In this document: in pieces, positions 1-5,600 of the stretch
How the letters are laid out: every line of letters begins with the position of its first letter
How positions within the stretch are numbered: the first letter of the stretch is position 1
Source: Gammaproteobacteria bacterium
Lineage (GTDB): Bacteria; Pseudomonadota; Gammaproteobacteria; GRL18
Direction of reading: 5' to 3'
Length of the DNA stretch: 5,613 nucleotides
Assembly: GCA_027076245.1 (NCBI GenBank)
Contig: JALTKC010000219.1
Span: 1-5,613, forward strand
Position numbers and translations under genes: made by a program
Notes under the pieces: generated by a model
What the model saw: the letters and a program-made list of their open reading frames with translations, nothing else
Database searches by the model: none
What the model was told of the DNA's origin: nothing

Positions 1-103
1 TGAGCGTTGAGCGTTGAGCGTTGAGCGTTGAGCGTTGAGCGTTGAGCGTTGAGCGTTGAGCGTTGAGCGTTGAGCGTTGAGCGTTGAGCGTTGAGCGTTG
101 AGC
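1..103. repeat. Perfect 7-bp tandem repeat array (TGAGCGT, about 14.7 copies)
   Basis: The first 103 bases are uninterrupted copies of TGAGCGT, ending in a partial TGAGC before an A-run. No substitution is seen between copies, which suggests recent expansion or ongoing slippage. The array touches the window edge, so its true length is unknown. Because 7 is not a multiple of 3, every plus-strand frame meets TGA. The minus strand (ACGCTCA) has no stop in any frame and would encode a repeating Thr-Leu-Asn-Ala-Gln-Arg-Ser peptide. No start codon with a ribosome site precedes it, so I do not call a gene. It resembles the short tandemly repeated heptamers known from cyanobacteria and large sulfur bacteria; the function is unknown. 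Confidence 0.97.
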
Positions 104-108
104 AAAAA

Positions 109-136
109 ATTGTAAAATCGCTTTTTCTGCTGTCAA
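109..136 (-). promoter_or_regulatory. Sigma70-type promoter firing into the heptamer array
   Basis: On the minus strand there is a consensus -35 TTGACA (131-136), a 16-bp spacer and a -10 TACAAT (109-114, 5 of 6 matches). The predicted start is near base 102, at the very edge of the tandem array, so the transcript would begin in or beside the heptamers and run leftwards out of the window. It probably serves a gene beyond the left edge or a non-coding transcript. It lies downstream of nnrS on the same strand, so it does not drive nnrS. The call rests on sequence match alone. Confidence 0.6.
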
Positions 137-196
137 GTAAAATTTTAAAATATTTTGTATAAACTTGAAGGCAAACTCTTTTGCTCTTGCTCTTTC

Positions 197-224
197 TCAG
201 TGCTCAACGCTCAACGCTCAGCGC
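197..224. repeat. Inverted, partly degenerate block of the same heptamer
   Basis: Four heptamer units lie here in the opposite orientation to the edge array: TCAGTGC, TCAACGC, TCAACGC, TCAGCGC. Bases 202-220 (GCTCAACGCTCAACGCTCA) are the exact reverse complement of bases 85-103, a 19-bp perfect inverted repeat with 98 bases between the arms. The block starts only five bases beyond the nnrS stop codon, so an nnrS transcript would carry one arm at its 3' end and could fold against the array if it reads through. There is no U-run directly after the near arm, so this is not a classical intrinsic terminator. Confidence 0.85.
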
Positions 225-229
225 TGCTC

Positions 230-1411
230 TTACCCTTCCTGCCCATCCACCCGCGGCGCACTCAAAATCGGCGTATACGCCAGACTAAACAGCACAAACG
301 CAATAATCCATAGAGCAATAGATATTTCAATCCACAGAACATACTGGCTCATGACAATCAGAGGCAGAAATACCCGCACCAGTGCTGCTATAATTAACAG
401 GTAGAAACCCCATACCGCCATTTTAGGTGGAACCATTTCCCTACCGGTATGGCCCAGGGAAACTCGGGCCATCATGCCGTAGGTGGTGATGCCGATTACA
501 CCGACAGTCCAGGCATGGATGGCCAGGTTATTGGTAACCAGCTCCAGTCCTGTCAGCAGTTTCATGGCAAAACCGATGATCAGCCATAAATAGCCCGCAT
601 ACAGAACCCAGAGTATGGGGATATTTAGCACCGGTTTAGAGAACCAGGGCATGACGCGCATAATATGCGCCACCAGCAGTATCGCTGCCAGCAGAGCAAT
701 AATCAGTCCGTTTACAGCGAAAACATCGGCCAGACCCAGTAACAGCAATGTGTAAAGGAGCACTTTTTCCAGTAAAGGCCGTTCTACGACCTGGGTACCG
801 GGTACTACCACCCGGGTAAAAAAGGGCATGACTCTGCCGGTCAGAATCTGGATGATCATTAAAATACTGTACAGCGCGAGGGTATTACCCGGTATTAGTG
901 TACCTGTGGTTACCCCAAGATGTTGTATCTGCACCAGAATATCAGCCAGCATAAAAGTCGAAATAATAACCACCATAATAATATTGTGCCATTGCTTTGC
1001 TTTTATAACAGGATGGGCAACTGCCAGAGCCAGAAGCAGAAAAAATCCGATGTCCACCACGGCAATCAGCATACCCGGTACGGGCGTAAATGGCAGGATA
1101 CGGGCCGTCAGCCAGACAGCGGCCAGAATGGCCAGTGGTGTTTTTGTAATGGTCTGTACACCGGTCCAGTTTCTGACTGCTGTCAGTAAAAAGCCTGCAA
1201 TAACCGCTGCCGCATAACCAAACAGCATTTCATGGCTGTGCCAGTCTATAAAGCCGTAATAATTATTCAGATGCAGGGTATTGGTGTACATCAGAGCCCA
1301 CAGGCTCATTAAAATAACCACTGACCACCCGGCTAACAGAAAAAAAGGCCGAAATCCCAGGTTAAACAGGGCAAAGCCGCTGGTTGGCTTCTCATTGATC
1401 TGTAACAACAC
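230..1411 (-). CDS. nnrS: NnrS family haem/copper membrane protein (nitric oxide tolerance)
   Basis: NnrS proteins are haem- and copper-containing inner-membrane proteins, first described in denitrifying Rhodobacter and shown in Vibrio cholerae to relieve nitric-oxide stress; the precise chemistry is not settled. The product, 393 residues with the start chosen here, is strongly hydrophobic with about 12 membrane segments. Family landmarks in order: GFRPFFLLAG (19-28), DWHSHEMLFG (56-65, with His residues that are candidate metal or haem ligands), GRVMPFFTR (192-200), ARVSLGHTGR (315-324) and the C-terminal PRVDG (386-390). Length is typical and no truncation is seen. I chose the GTG at 1411 over the upstream in-frame GTG at 1441, which would add ten residues, because GAGGA sits five bases before it and the upstream GTG lacks a comparable ribosome site. 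An FNR/NnrR-like box upstream suggests induction by low oxygen or NO. No denitrification enzyme is in the window, so a detoxification role is more likely than a direct link to one. Confidence 0.95.
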   Translation of the reverse strand: MLLQINEKPTSGFALFNLGFRPFFLLAGWSVVILMSLWALMYTNTLHLNNYYGFIDWHSHEMLFGYAAAVIAGFLLTAVRNWTGVQTITKTPLAILAAVWLTARILPFTPVPGMLIAVVDIGFFLLLALAVAHPVIKAKQWHNIIMVVIISTFMLADILVQIQHLGVTTGTLIPGNTLALYSILMIIQILTGRVMPFFTRVVVPGTQVVERPLLEKVLLYTLLLLGLADVFAVNGLIIALLAAILLVAHIMRVMPWFSKPVLNIPILWVLYAGYLWLIIGFAMKLLTGLELVTNNLAIHAWTVGVIGITTYGMMARVSLGHTGREMVPPKMAVWGFYLLIIAALVRVFLPLIVMSQYVLWIEISIALWIIAFVLFSLAYTPILSAPRVDGQEG

Positions 1412-1416
1412 AATAG

Positions 1417-1421
1417 TCCTC
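1417..1421 (-). promoter_or_regulatory. Ribosome binding site that fixes the nnrS start
   Basis: On the minus strand GAGGA lies five bases before the GTG at 1411. This is the best Shine-Dalgarno match near the gene and argues against the longer GTG start at 1441, which has only a weak AGG upstream. Confidence 0.65.
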
Positions 1422-1483
1422 AAACAGGTAAACCCAGCCACTTGCCTGTACAGACAAATAACCGGGAAAGTTCAGAAGCACTC

Positions 1484-1525
1484 ATTAGAGCAATATTTAA
1501 CCAGCAAGTGAATGACCAAGATCAA
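1484..1525 (-). promoter_or_regulatory. FNR/NnrR-type class II promoter of nnrS
   Basis: The minus strand carries TTGATCTTGGTCAT (1512-1525), matching the FNR/NnrR/Dnr consensus TTGAT-N4-ATCAA at 8 of 10 fixed positions and at all six TGA/TCA core bases. Downstream is TCTAAT (1484-1489), a 5 of 6 match to the -10 consensus. If that -10 is used, transcription starts at about 1477, the box centre falls at -41.5 (the standard class II CRP/FNR activator position), and the leader is about 66 nt. No -35 hexamer is needed at such promoters. Regulation of nnrS by an FNR-family NO sensor is established in Rhodobacter; applying it here is inference. Confidence 0.6.
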
Positions 1526-1594
1526 GGGGCAAAAATGGGGTACCAGGTCATCAGGCAGGATCAATAGCAATGGGCAAACGCCGGAACTCTGTAT

Positions 1595-1984
1595 TTAATA
1601 ACTGAATACTACAGCAGGGGCTTTGTAATGTGCCACATAAACAATATAGGCAAATACCACTACGGCAGCAACGGCGGCAGTGGCCCGAATGGTGTTTGTT
1701 TTTGCCCATTTTAAGGCCACCATACCTAGCAGAATATACACACACAGACCAATAATTTTTTCTGCAATCCAGACCGTTGTAAAAGGATTAAGATCCAGTA
1801 AGTACACCATAAACAGGGCGCTGGCCAGCAGCACGGTATCGACCATATGCGGTACTTTTTTAAACCAGTAACGGTTCTGATAGGGTGAATCTCTGAGTTT
1901 CAATATAACACGGGTAATAAAACCGCTGATGGACAGAGAGATAGCGGTAACGTGGATTAACTTGGTAATTTCAAATAAGGTCAT
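1595..1984 (-). CDS. SirB-family small integral membrane protein
   Basis: A 129-residue hydrophobic protein with about four membrane segments (roughly residues 5-26, 48-64, 72-92 and 101-119). It fits the SirB/SirB2 family: a KLIHVTAISLSIS opening with a conserved His (11), an RDSP loop after helix 1, VPHMVDT (44-50) at the start of helix 2, and a LGMVALK stretch closing helix 3. The family was named for a Salmonella invasion-gene regulator locus, but its biochemical role is unknown and the name should not be read as a virulence function. The ATG at 1984 gives the usual family N-terminus; an ATG at 2014 or a TTG at 2035 would add 10 or 17 poorly conserved residues. No start has a good ribosome site, so the choice rests on family alignment from memory. 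It is divergent from folB and upstream of nnrS on the same strand, but the 183-bp gap with its own promoter-like elements argues against one operon. Confidence 0.82.
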   Translation of the reverse strand: MTLFEITKLIHVTAISLSISGFITRVILKLRDSPYQNRYWFKKVPHMVDTVLLASALFMVYLLDLNPFTTVWIAEKIIGLCVYILLGMVALKWAKTNTIRATAAVAAVVVFAYIVYVAHYKAPAVVFSY

Positions 1985-2037
1985 AAGGACATCAGGTTTC
2001 AGATAATTGGGCATTGATTTTAGCTGAATAATCAACG

Positions 2038-2050
2038 ATTATGCTACACT
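2038..2050. promoter_or_regulatory. Overlapping divergent -10 elements for folB and the SirB-family gene
   Basis: The 119-bp gap between the divergent genes holds a plus-strand extended -10 (TGCTACACT, 2042-2050), placing a folB start near 2057, and a minus-strand CATAAT (2038-2043, 5 of 6 matches) for the SirB-family gene. Neither has a convincing -35. If both are real they overlap and would compete for polymerase. This is a weak call based on short motifs. Confidence 0.3.
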
Positions 2051-2091
2051 TTATTTGACTTACATTTTCCTCATATTTTCCGTGCCGCTGC

Positions 2092-2096
2092 AAAGG
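2092..2096 (+). promoter_or_regulatory. Ribosome binding site of folB
   Basis: AAAGG lies seven bases before the folB ATG, normal spacing. It supports the annotated start, which also matches the N-terminus of E. coli FolB. Confidence 0.6.
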
Positions 2097-2103
2097 TTCT
2101 TAT

Positions 2104-2469
2104 ATGGACATCGTTTTTATTGAGCAGTTCAAAGTGGATACTATTATAGGTATTCATGAGTGGGAGCGTGAACAGCCCCAGCCGATTGTTCTGGATATTG
2201 AAATTGGCTGCTGTATTAAACAGGCCGTACAGAGTGATCAGATAAAAGACTGTGTGGATTATTTTGAAGTATGTGAGCGGATTCGGAAGTTAGCAGCGAC
2301 CCATCATTTTCAGTTGGTTGAAACACTGGTGGAGGCCGTCAGTGATATGATTTTAAATGACTTTGGTGCCCGGCAGGTTAAAATAAAGCTGAGCAAGCCT
2401 AATGCGGTTGCCGGGGCACGGGGTGTCGGTGTTATGATTGAACGCTCTGCTGATAACAGGAACACATAA
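2104..2469 (+). CDS. folB: Dihydroneopterin aldolase
   Basis: FolB is a cytosolic aldolase, oligomeric in characterised relatives, that converts 7,8-dihydroneopterin to 6-hydroxymethyl-7,8-dihydropterin and glycolaldehyde in folate synthesis. The 121-residue product is the usual length and begins MDIVFIEQ, as in E. coli FolB. Key residues are in place: Glu21 in the HEWE segment, Tyr53, the pterin-anchoring Glu73 in LVET, and catalytic Lys98 in the KLSKP motif (95-99). The C-terminal AGARGVGVMIER strand is typical. folK starts three bases after its stop, so the two are almost certainly one transcript. The gene is divergent from a SirB-family gene rather than beside plsY/tsaD, the usual partners in many enterics. 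Identification is secure. Confidence 0.98.
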   Translation: MDIVFIEQFKVDTIIGIHEWEREQPQPIVLDIEIGCCIKQAVQSDQIKDCVDYFEVCERIRKLAATHHFQLVETLVEAVSDMILNDFGARQVKIKLSKPNAVAGARGVGVMIERSADNRNT

Positions 2470-2472
2470 TAC

Positions 2473-2982
2473 ATGAATATGCATCGGGTCTATGTCGGTA
2501 TTGGCAGCAATATAGAACAGGAAAAGTACATTCGATTGTCTGCACATTACCTGCGCAATGCTTTTGGCGACAATTGTAACCTGCAATTATCGCCGGTTTA
2601 TAAAACCCGGGCAGTAGGTTTTGATGGTGATGATTTTTATAATCTTGTGGCCTGTTTTGACACCGATAAAAGTGCGATTGAAGTAGAAAAAACCTTAAAA
2701 CAGATTGAGCATGAAAACGGCAGGCAACGTGGGCAGGAAAAATTTTCTGCCCGAACACTGGATATTGACTTATTACTTTATGATCAGGATATTATTCAGG
2801 CCGATGGTCTCTCTGTACCCAGAGATGAAATTGAAAAGTACGCTTTTGTGCTGTCACCTCTGGCGGATCTGGCACCGGAACTGGTGCATCCTCAGACAGG
2901 CAAAACCATGGCAGAAATGTGGCAGATCATGCAGGCAGATATTGATAAAAACAGTCTGCAGAAAATTGATTTTAACTGGTGA
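2473..2982 (+). CDS. folK: 6-hydroxymethyl-7,8-dihydropterin pyrophosphokinase (HPPK)
   Basis: FolK transfers pyrophosphate from ATP to the FolB product, giving the substrate of dihydropteroate synthase. The product has 169 residues (E. coli has 158). Landmarks: YVGIGSN (7-13), SPVYKTRAVG (40-49), GRQR (83-86) and the signature ARTLDIDLLLY (93-103), whose Asp97 and Asp99 match the magnesium-binding Asp95 and Asp97 of E. coli. Substitutions relative to E. coli are Phe91 for Trp89, Ser92 and Ala93 for Gly90-Pro91, and Tyr123 for Arg121; these fall in or near mobile loops over the active site, and the catalytic core is intact. Translation begins three bases after folB stops; an AGGA inside the folB end, 11 bases upstream of the ATG, is a somewhat distant ribosome site, so coupling to folB translation is plausible. 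A second ATG two codons later is possible. It converges on the HDOD gene with 11 bp between stops. Confidence 0.96.
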   Translation: MNMHRVYVGIGSNIEQEKYIRLSAHYLRNAFGDNCNLQLSPVYKTRAVGFDGDDFYNLVACFDTDKSAIEVEKTLKQIEHENGRQRGQEKFSARTLDIDLLLYDQDIIQADGLSVPRDEIEKYAFVLSPLADLAPELVHPQTGKTMAEMWQIMQADIDKNSLQKIDFNW

Positions 2983-2993
2983 TAACTATCCGA

Positions 2994-4235
2994 CTATAAA
3001 TGCAGCAACGCCTTGGTTTGTGCAATCTTTTCCTTGGCCTTTTCCAGCACTTTGATACTCAGCTTGGGCGTCAGCTGACCCAGTGCCAGTTTATGAAACG
3101 CCGGAGTCTGATCAATAATAGGGACTTCACGCTGCCGCGGGGTGCCGATATAGCTGTGTAAATGAGCCATATTAACAATATCGACCAGATCGGGTTTCTC
3201 GCTGTAATCCCGCATCCAGTTTTCCGTTTCCTCGGCTACTTCAATAAAATCTTCCGAGAAATCCCAGCGACTCAATATGGATGAACCAACCTGGGTATGC
3301 ATTTTCTTAATAACCTTATCCAGATGCTCTTCACTATCCATAATCAGCGGATGATCGACGGCCTTATTTAAAATAGCCACGACACCTATATCATGGATAA
3401 GCCCGGCCAGCAGAGCATGTTCTGCATTAAAGCCAGGGGTTATTTTTGCCAGTACAAAACTGATGGCGGCAATTTCAATGCTATGCTCCCAGAGCATACA
3501 CATATGTTTGGTCAGAAGGGTGTTTTTAGAGGTAAAGATTTCTTTCAGTGTAAAGGCGGTCACCAGCTGCACTGTCGTTTTAGTGCCCAGACTGACCACT
3601 GCTGTTTTTAAATCTTCGGCTTTTTTGCGGCGCTGATAAAGTGCGCTGTTAGCGGCTTTAATAATTTTAGCGGCAATGGCTGGGTCGGTCAGAATGACAT
3701 TGGCAATGTCCACTGCACTGGAATTTTCATCGGCCACCACTTCACGAATACGGGTAGCAATACTGGGCATACTGGGCAGTATAAAATTCCCTTTCTGTAG
3801 TTCCAGAATCAGTTCATACAATACCCGGTCTTCTTCGTGCTCTTCATCCAGCTGGGTTTCATTAATACTATAGGCTGACACTTCCGACTGTTCGATGGCG
3901 GTGTCCATAAAGTCTTCTTTTAATACCAGGATCTTGCTGGGCGCTTCAGTGGTCACTTTGTAACGGCTGGGGCGTAATTGGGCAACCGGACTCTGGGCAC
4001 GTTCCGTGCCGGCGTCCAGAATCATTTGTGAATCATCAAAAGCGGTCAGCTTTAAACGCCCTTCAAGTAATAAAAATTTGTCTTTTGAATCGGAGTTTAA
4101 TTCCAGAATGACCTTACCTTTGGGCAGGTTCAACACCTGAGCATTAACGGAGATATAGTCCAGTTGTTTATCTGAAAGTGTATGAAACGGCTTAAAAAAC
4201 TTCAGACGTTCAGCATCAACCACTTCTGTTTCCAT
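2994..4235 (-). CDS. HDOD-domain protein with N-terminal cyclic-nucleotide-binding-like domain
   Basis: A 413-residue predicted cytosolic signalling protein. Residues about 12-115 look like a cNMP-binding beta-barrel, but the usual phosphate-binding cassette (FGE...R-A) is replaced by SPVAQLRPSRYKVT (82-95), so cAMP or cGMP binding is doubtful. An acidic linker (about 126-137) leads to an HDOD domain (about 150-350), opening with LPSMPSIATRI and containing DPAIAAKIIKAANSALY. His251 and the His281-Asp282 pair survive, but the later HH of phosphodiesterase relatives reads AEETEN (334-339), and no GYP motif is present, so catalysis is unlikely. Related HDOD proteins act in signal transduction and stress, often as non-enzymatic scaffolds; the partner here is unknown. 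The ATG lacks a clear ribosome site. Three 12-bp direct repeats lie 26-61 bp upstream. Its stop lies 11 bp from the convergent folK stop. Domain assignment is confident; function is not. Confidence 0.93.
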   Translation of the reverse strand: METEVVDAERLKFFKPFHTLSDKQLDYISVNAQVLNLPKGKVILELNSDSKDKFLLLEGRLKLTAFDDSQMILDAGTERAQSPVAQLRPSRYKVTTEAPSKILVLKEDFMDTAIEQSEVSAYSINETQLDEEHEEDRVLYELILELQKGNFILPSMPSIATRIREVVADENSSAVDIANVILTDPAIAAKIIKAANSALYQRRKKAEDLKTAVVSLGTKTTVQLVTAFTLKEIFTSKNTLLTKHMCMLWEHSIEIAAISFVLAKITPGFNAEHALLAGLIHDIGVVAILNKAVDHPLIMDSEEHLDKVIKKMHTQVGSSILSRWDFSEDFIEVAEETENWMRDYSEKPDLVDIVNMAHLHSYIGTPRQREVPIIDQTPAFHKLALGQLTPKLSIKVLEKAKEKIAQTKALLHL

Positions 4236-4260
4236 AATTATTTTATCTTCTACCGTTCTT

Positions 4261-4296
4261 TTTCAAATGCTACTTTAAATGATTCTTTAAATGCTT
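4261..4296. repeat. Three 12-bp direct repeats upstream of the HDOD gene
   Basis: TTTCAAATGCTA, CTTTAAATGATT and CTTTAAATGCTT follow one another without gaps, sharing a (C/T)TT(T/C)AAATG core at an exact 12-bp period. On the minus strand this is CATTTAAAG-like. The block lies in the 237-bp AT-rich gap between amrS and the HDOD gene, 26-61 bp before the HDOD start, a plausible place for regulator binding. Nothing else in the gap (4236-4472) stands out: I see no clear terminator for amrS and no ORF with coding character. AT-rich sequence can give such repeats by chance, but the regular phase makes that less likely. Confidence 0.6.
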
Positions 4297-4472
4297 AAAA
4301 AGACTACAGTCCATTATTACAGGAATATGGCTTATTTTAAACCTGTCCGCTACAAAGTATAGTATTTTTCCGGTAATGGAACCACTTTCTGAAGTTTTCT
4401 GTCACTATTTTCCGCTTTATTCCCCCCTTTTATTCATCTTTAGTTCAGTTTGTCACACCGTTTTATGCGTAT

Positions 4473-5600
4473 TTATATAGCAATGGGCTGGCGACGACTG
4501 CCCCAACGCCCCGGCTGAGGGTCAAACCGTCCGTGTAAAGCGGTACCACAGTGCTTACAATGACCATCAGTGGTTAAATTCCAGTCACTTAACTCATACC
4601 AGTCCCGGCCAATCAGCTCCTGGCCGCAATGATGACAGAAGGTACTGCTGCTGAGCTTGTCATGCACATTGCCACTGTAAACATAATAAAAGCCATTCTT
4701 TTTAGCAATATCCCTGGCTCTTAACAGCGAATTCAGTGGTGTTGGTTCCAGGTCAGTCATCTTGTAGTCAGGATGAAAAGCGGTAAAATGCCAGGGCACT
4801 TCCGGCCCCAGATGCTCTATACCCCATTGAGTCATGGCTTCTATTTCAGCTTCTGAATCATTCAGGCCCGGGATCAGTAAAGTAGTAATTTCAAACCAGA
4901 CATCAGTATGATGGTAAAGATATTCCAGAGTATCCAGCACCGGCTGTAAATGGCTGCCCGTTTCTTTTTTATAAAATTCTTCGGTAAAGGCCTTTAAGTC
5001 CACATTAGCGGCATCCATAACCGAAAAGAATTCTTCCCGGGGCTCATCACAGATATAACCGGCGGTTACCGCCACTGACTTAATGCCTTTTTCCCGACAG
5101 GCATGAGCCACATCCAGGGCGTATTCATGAAAAATAACCGGATCATTATAAGTATAGGCCACACTTTTACATTGATAGTCCTGAGCGGCCTGGGCAATTT
5201 TTTTCGGTGAGGCAAAGCTCATCATTTTATCCATTTCCCGGGATTTGGTGGTATCCCAGTTCTGGCAGAACTTACAGCCCAGGTTACAGCCTGCCGTGCC
5301 AAAAGACAGTACCGCAGAGCCAGGATAAAAATGATTCAGCGGTTTCTTTTCAATGGGATCAATACAGAAACCGCTGGAACGACCATAAGTGGTTAAAACC
5401 ACTTCGCCATTATGGTTTGCCCGCACATAACAGAACCCCCGCTGCCCCGGTTTTAAGGCACAATACCTGGGGCAGAGATCACATTGTATCCGGGGGTCTT
5501 TTTTATGCTCATCTTTTTGCTCCTCAAGTTGCTCCTCCAGCTTATGCCAATAGCGAGTAGCAACGGTAGTATCACCTTCAAATAAACTATCCCTGGCCAT
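4473..5600 (-). CDS. amrS: AmmeMemoRadiSam system radical SAM enzyme
   Basis: A 375-residue radical SAM protein related to pyruvate-formate-lyase-activating enzymes. Members are typically encoded with Memo-like and AMMECR1-like proteins; the reaction of the system is not established. With the start used here: a cysteine-rich N-terminal segment CDLCPRYC (40-47) followed by GQRGFC (52-57); the [4Fe-4S]/SAM motif CNLGCKFC (105-112, CxxxCxxC); VDLKAF (200-205); FHPDYKM (275-281); YVYSGNVHD (306-314); and a C-terminal zinc-ribbon-like region with CHHC (322-325) and CKHC (348-351). A charged stretch, EEQLEEQKDEHKKDP (about 22-36), looks inserted between the usual RYWHKLE and IQCDLCP. The ATG at 5600 follows a GGGGGTG purine run six bases upstream; a GTG at 5609 is also in frame and the frame is open to the window edge. 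Partner genes, if present, lie outside. Confidence 0.93.
   Translation of the reverse strand: MARDSLFEGDTTVATRYWHKLEEQLEEQKDEHKKDPRIQCDLCPRYCALKPGQRGFCYVRANHNGEVVLTTYGRSSGFCIDPIEKKPLNHFYPGSAVLSFGTAGCNLGCKFCQNWDTTKSREMDKMMSFASPKKIAQAAQDYQCKSVAYTYNDPVIFHEYALDVAHACREKGIKSVAVTAGYICDEPREEFFSVMDAANVDLKAFTEEFYKKETGSHLQPVLDTLEYLYHHTDVWFEITTLLIPGLNDSEAEIEAMTQWGIEHLGPEVPWHFTAFHPDYKMTDLEPTPLNSLLRARDIAKKNGFYYVYSGNVHDKLSSSTFCHHCGQELIGRDWYELSDWNLTTDGHCKHCGTALHGRFDPQPGRWGSRRQPIAI

Noticed and set aside
171..184. GCAAA/TTTGC hairpin as an nnrS terminator
   Set aside because: The stem is only 5 bp and no U-run follows it on the minus strand.
1..220. CRISPR array
   Set aside because: The repeat unit is 7 bp and contiguous, with no spacers and no cas genes in view.
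165..404. Plus-strand 79-residue frame starting in the inverted heptamer region
   Set aside because: It runs antisense into the conserved C-terminal end of nnrS, has no family resemblance and reads through repeat sequence (STLNAQR). It is a shadow frame.
828..1217. Plus-strand frames of 129 and 89 residues (also 1281-1511) opposite nnrS
   Set aside because: They are antisense to clear NnrS coding sequence, have low-complexity composition and no recognisable domain.
1524..1548. GGTACC palindrome and nearby GC-rich bases as a terminator for the SirB-family gene
   Set aside because: I could not build a stem longer than a few base pairs next to a T-run.
1551..1745. Minus-strand 64-residue frame overlapping the end of the SirB-family gene
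   Set aside because: It is an alternative frame of the SirB-family gene with a Cys- and Arg-rich composition typical of shadow translation.
2353..2758. Minus-strand frames of 77 and 108 residues and a plus-strand frame (2705-3055) across folB-folK
   Set aside because: They overlap FolB and FolK, whose catalytic motifs are intact, and show no family features.
4240..4266. TTGAAA and TAAAAT promoter for the HDOD gene
   Set aside because: The spacer is only 15 bp, and the start would fall on the ATG itself, implying a leaderless transcript. The ATG lacks a good ribosome site, so this is not impossible, but the evidence is too thin to list.
5207..5560. Plus-strand 117-residue frame opposite amrS, and short plus-strand frames opposite the HDOD gene (3393-3611, 3676-3873)
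   Set aside because: They are antisense to strongly conserved coding sequence, with no ribosome site or recognisable protein.
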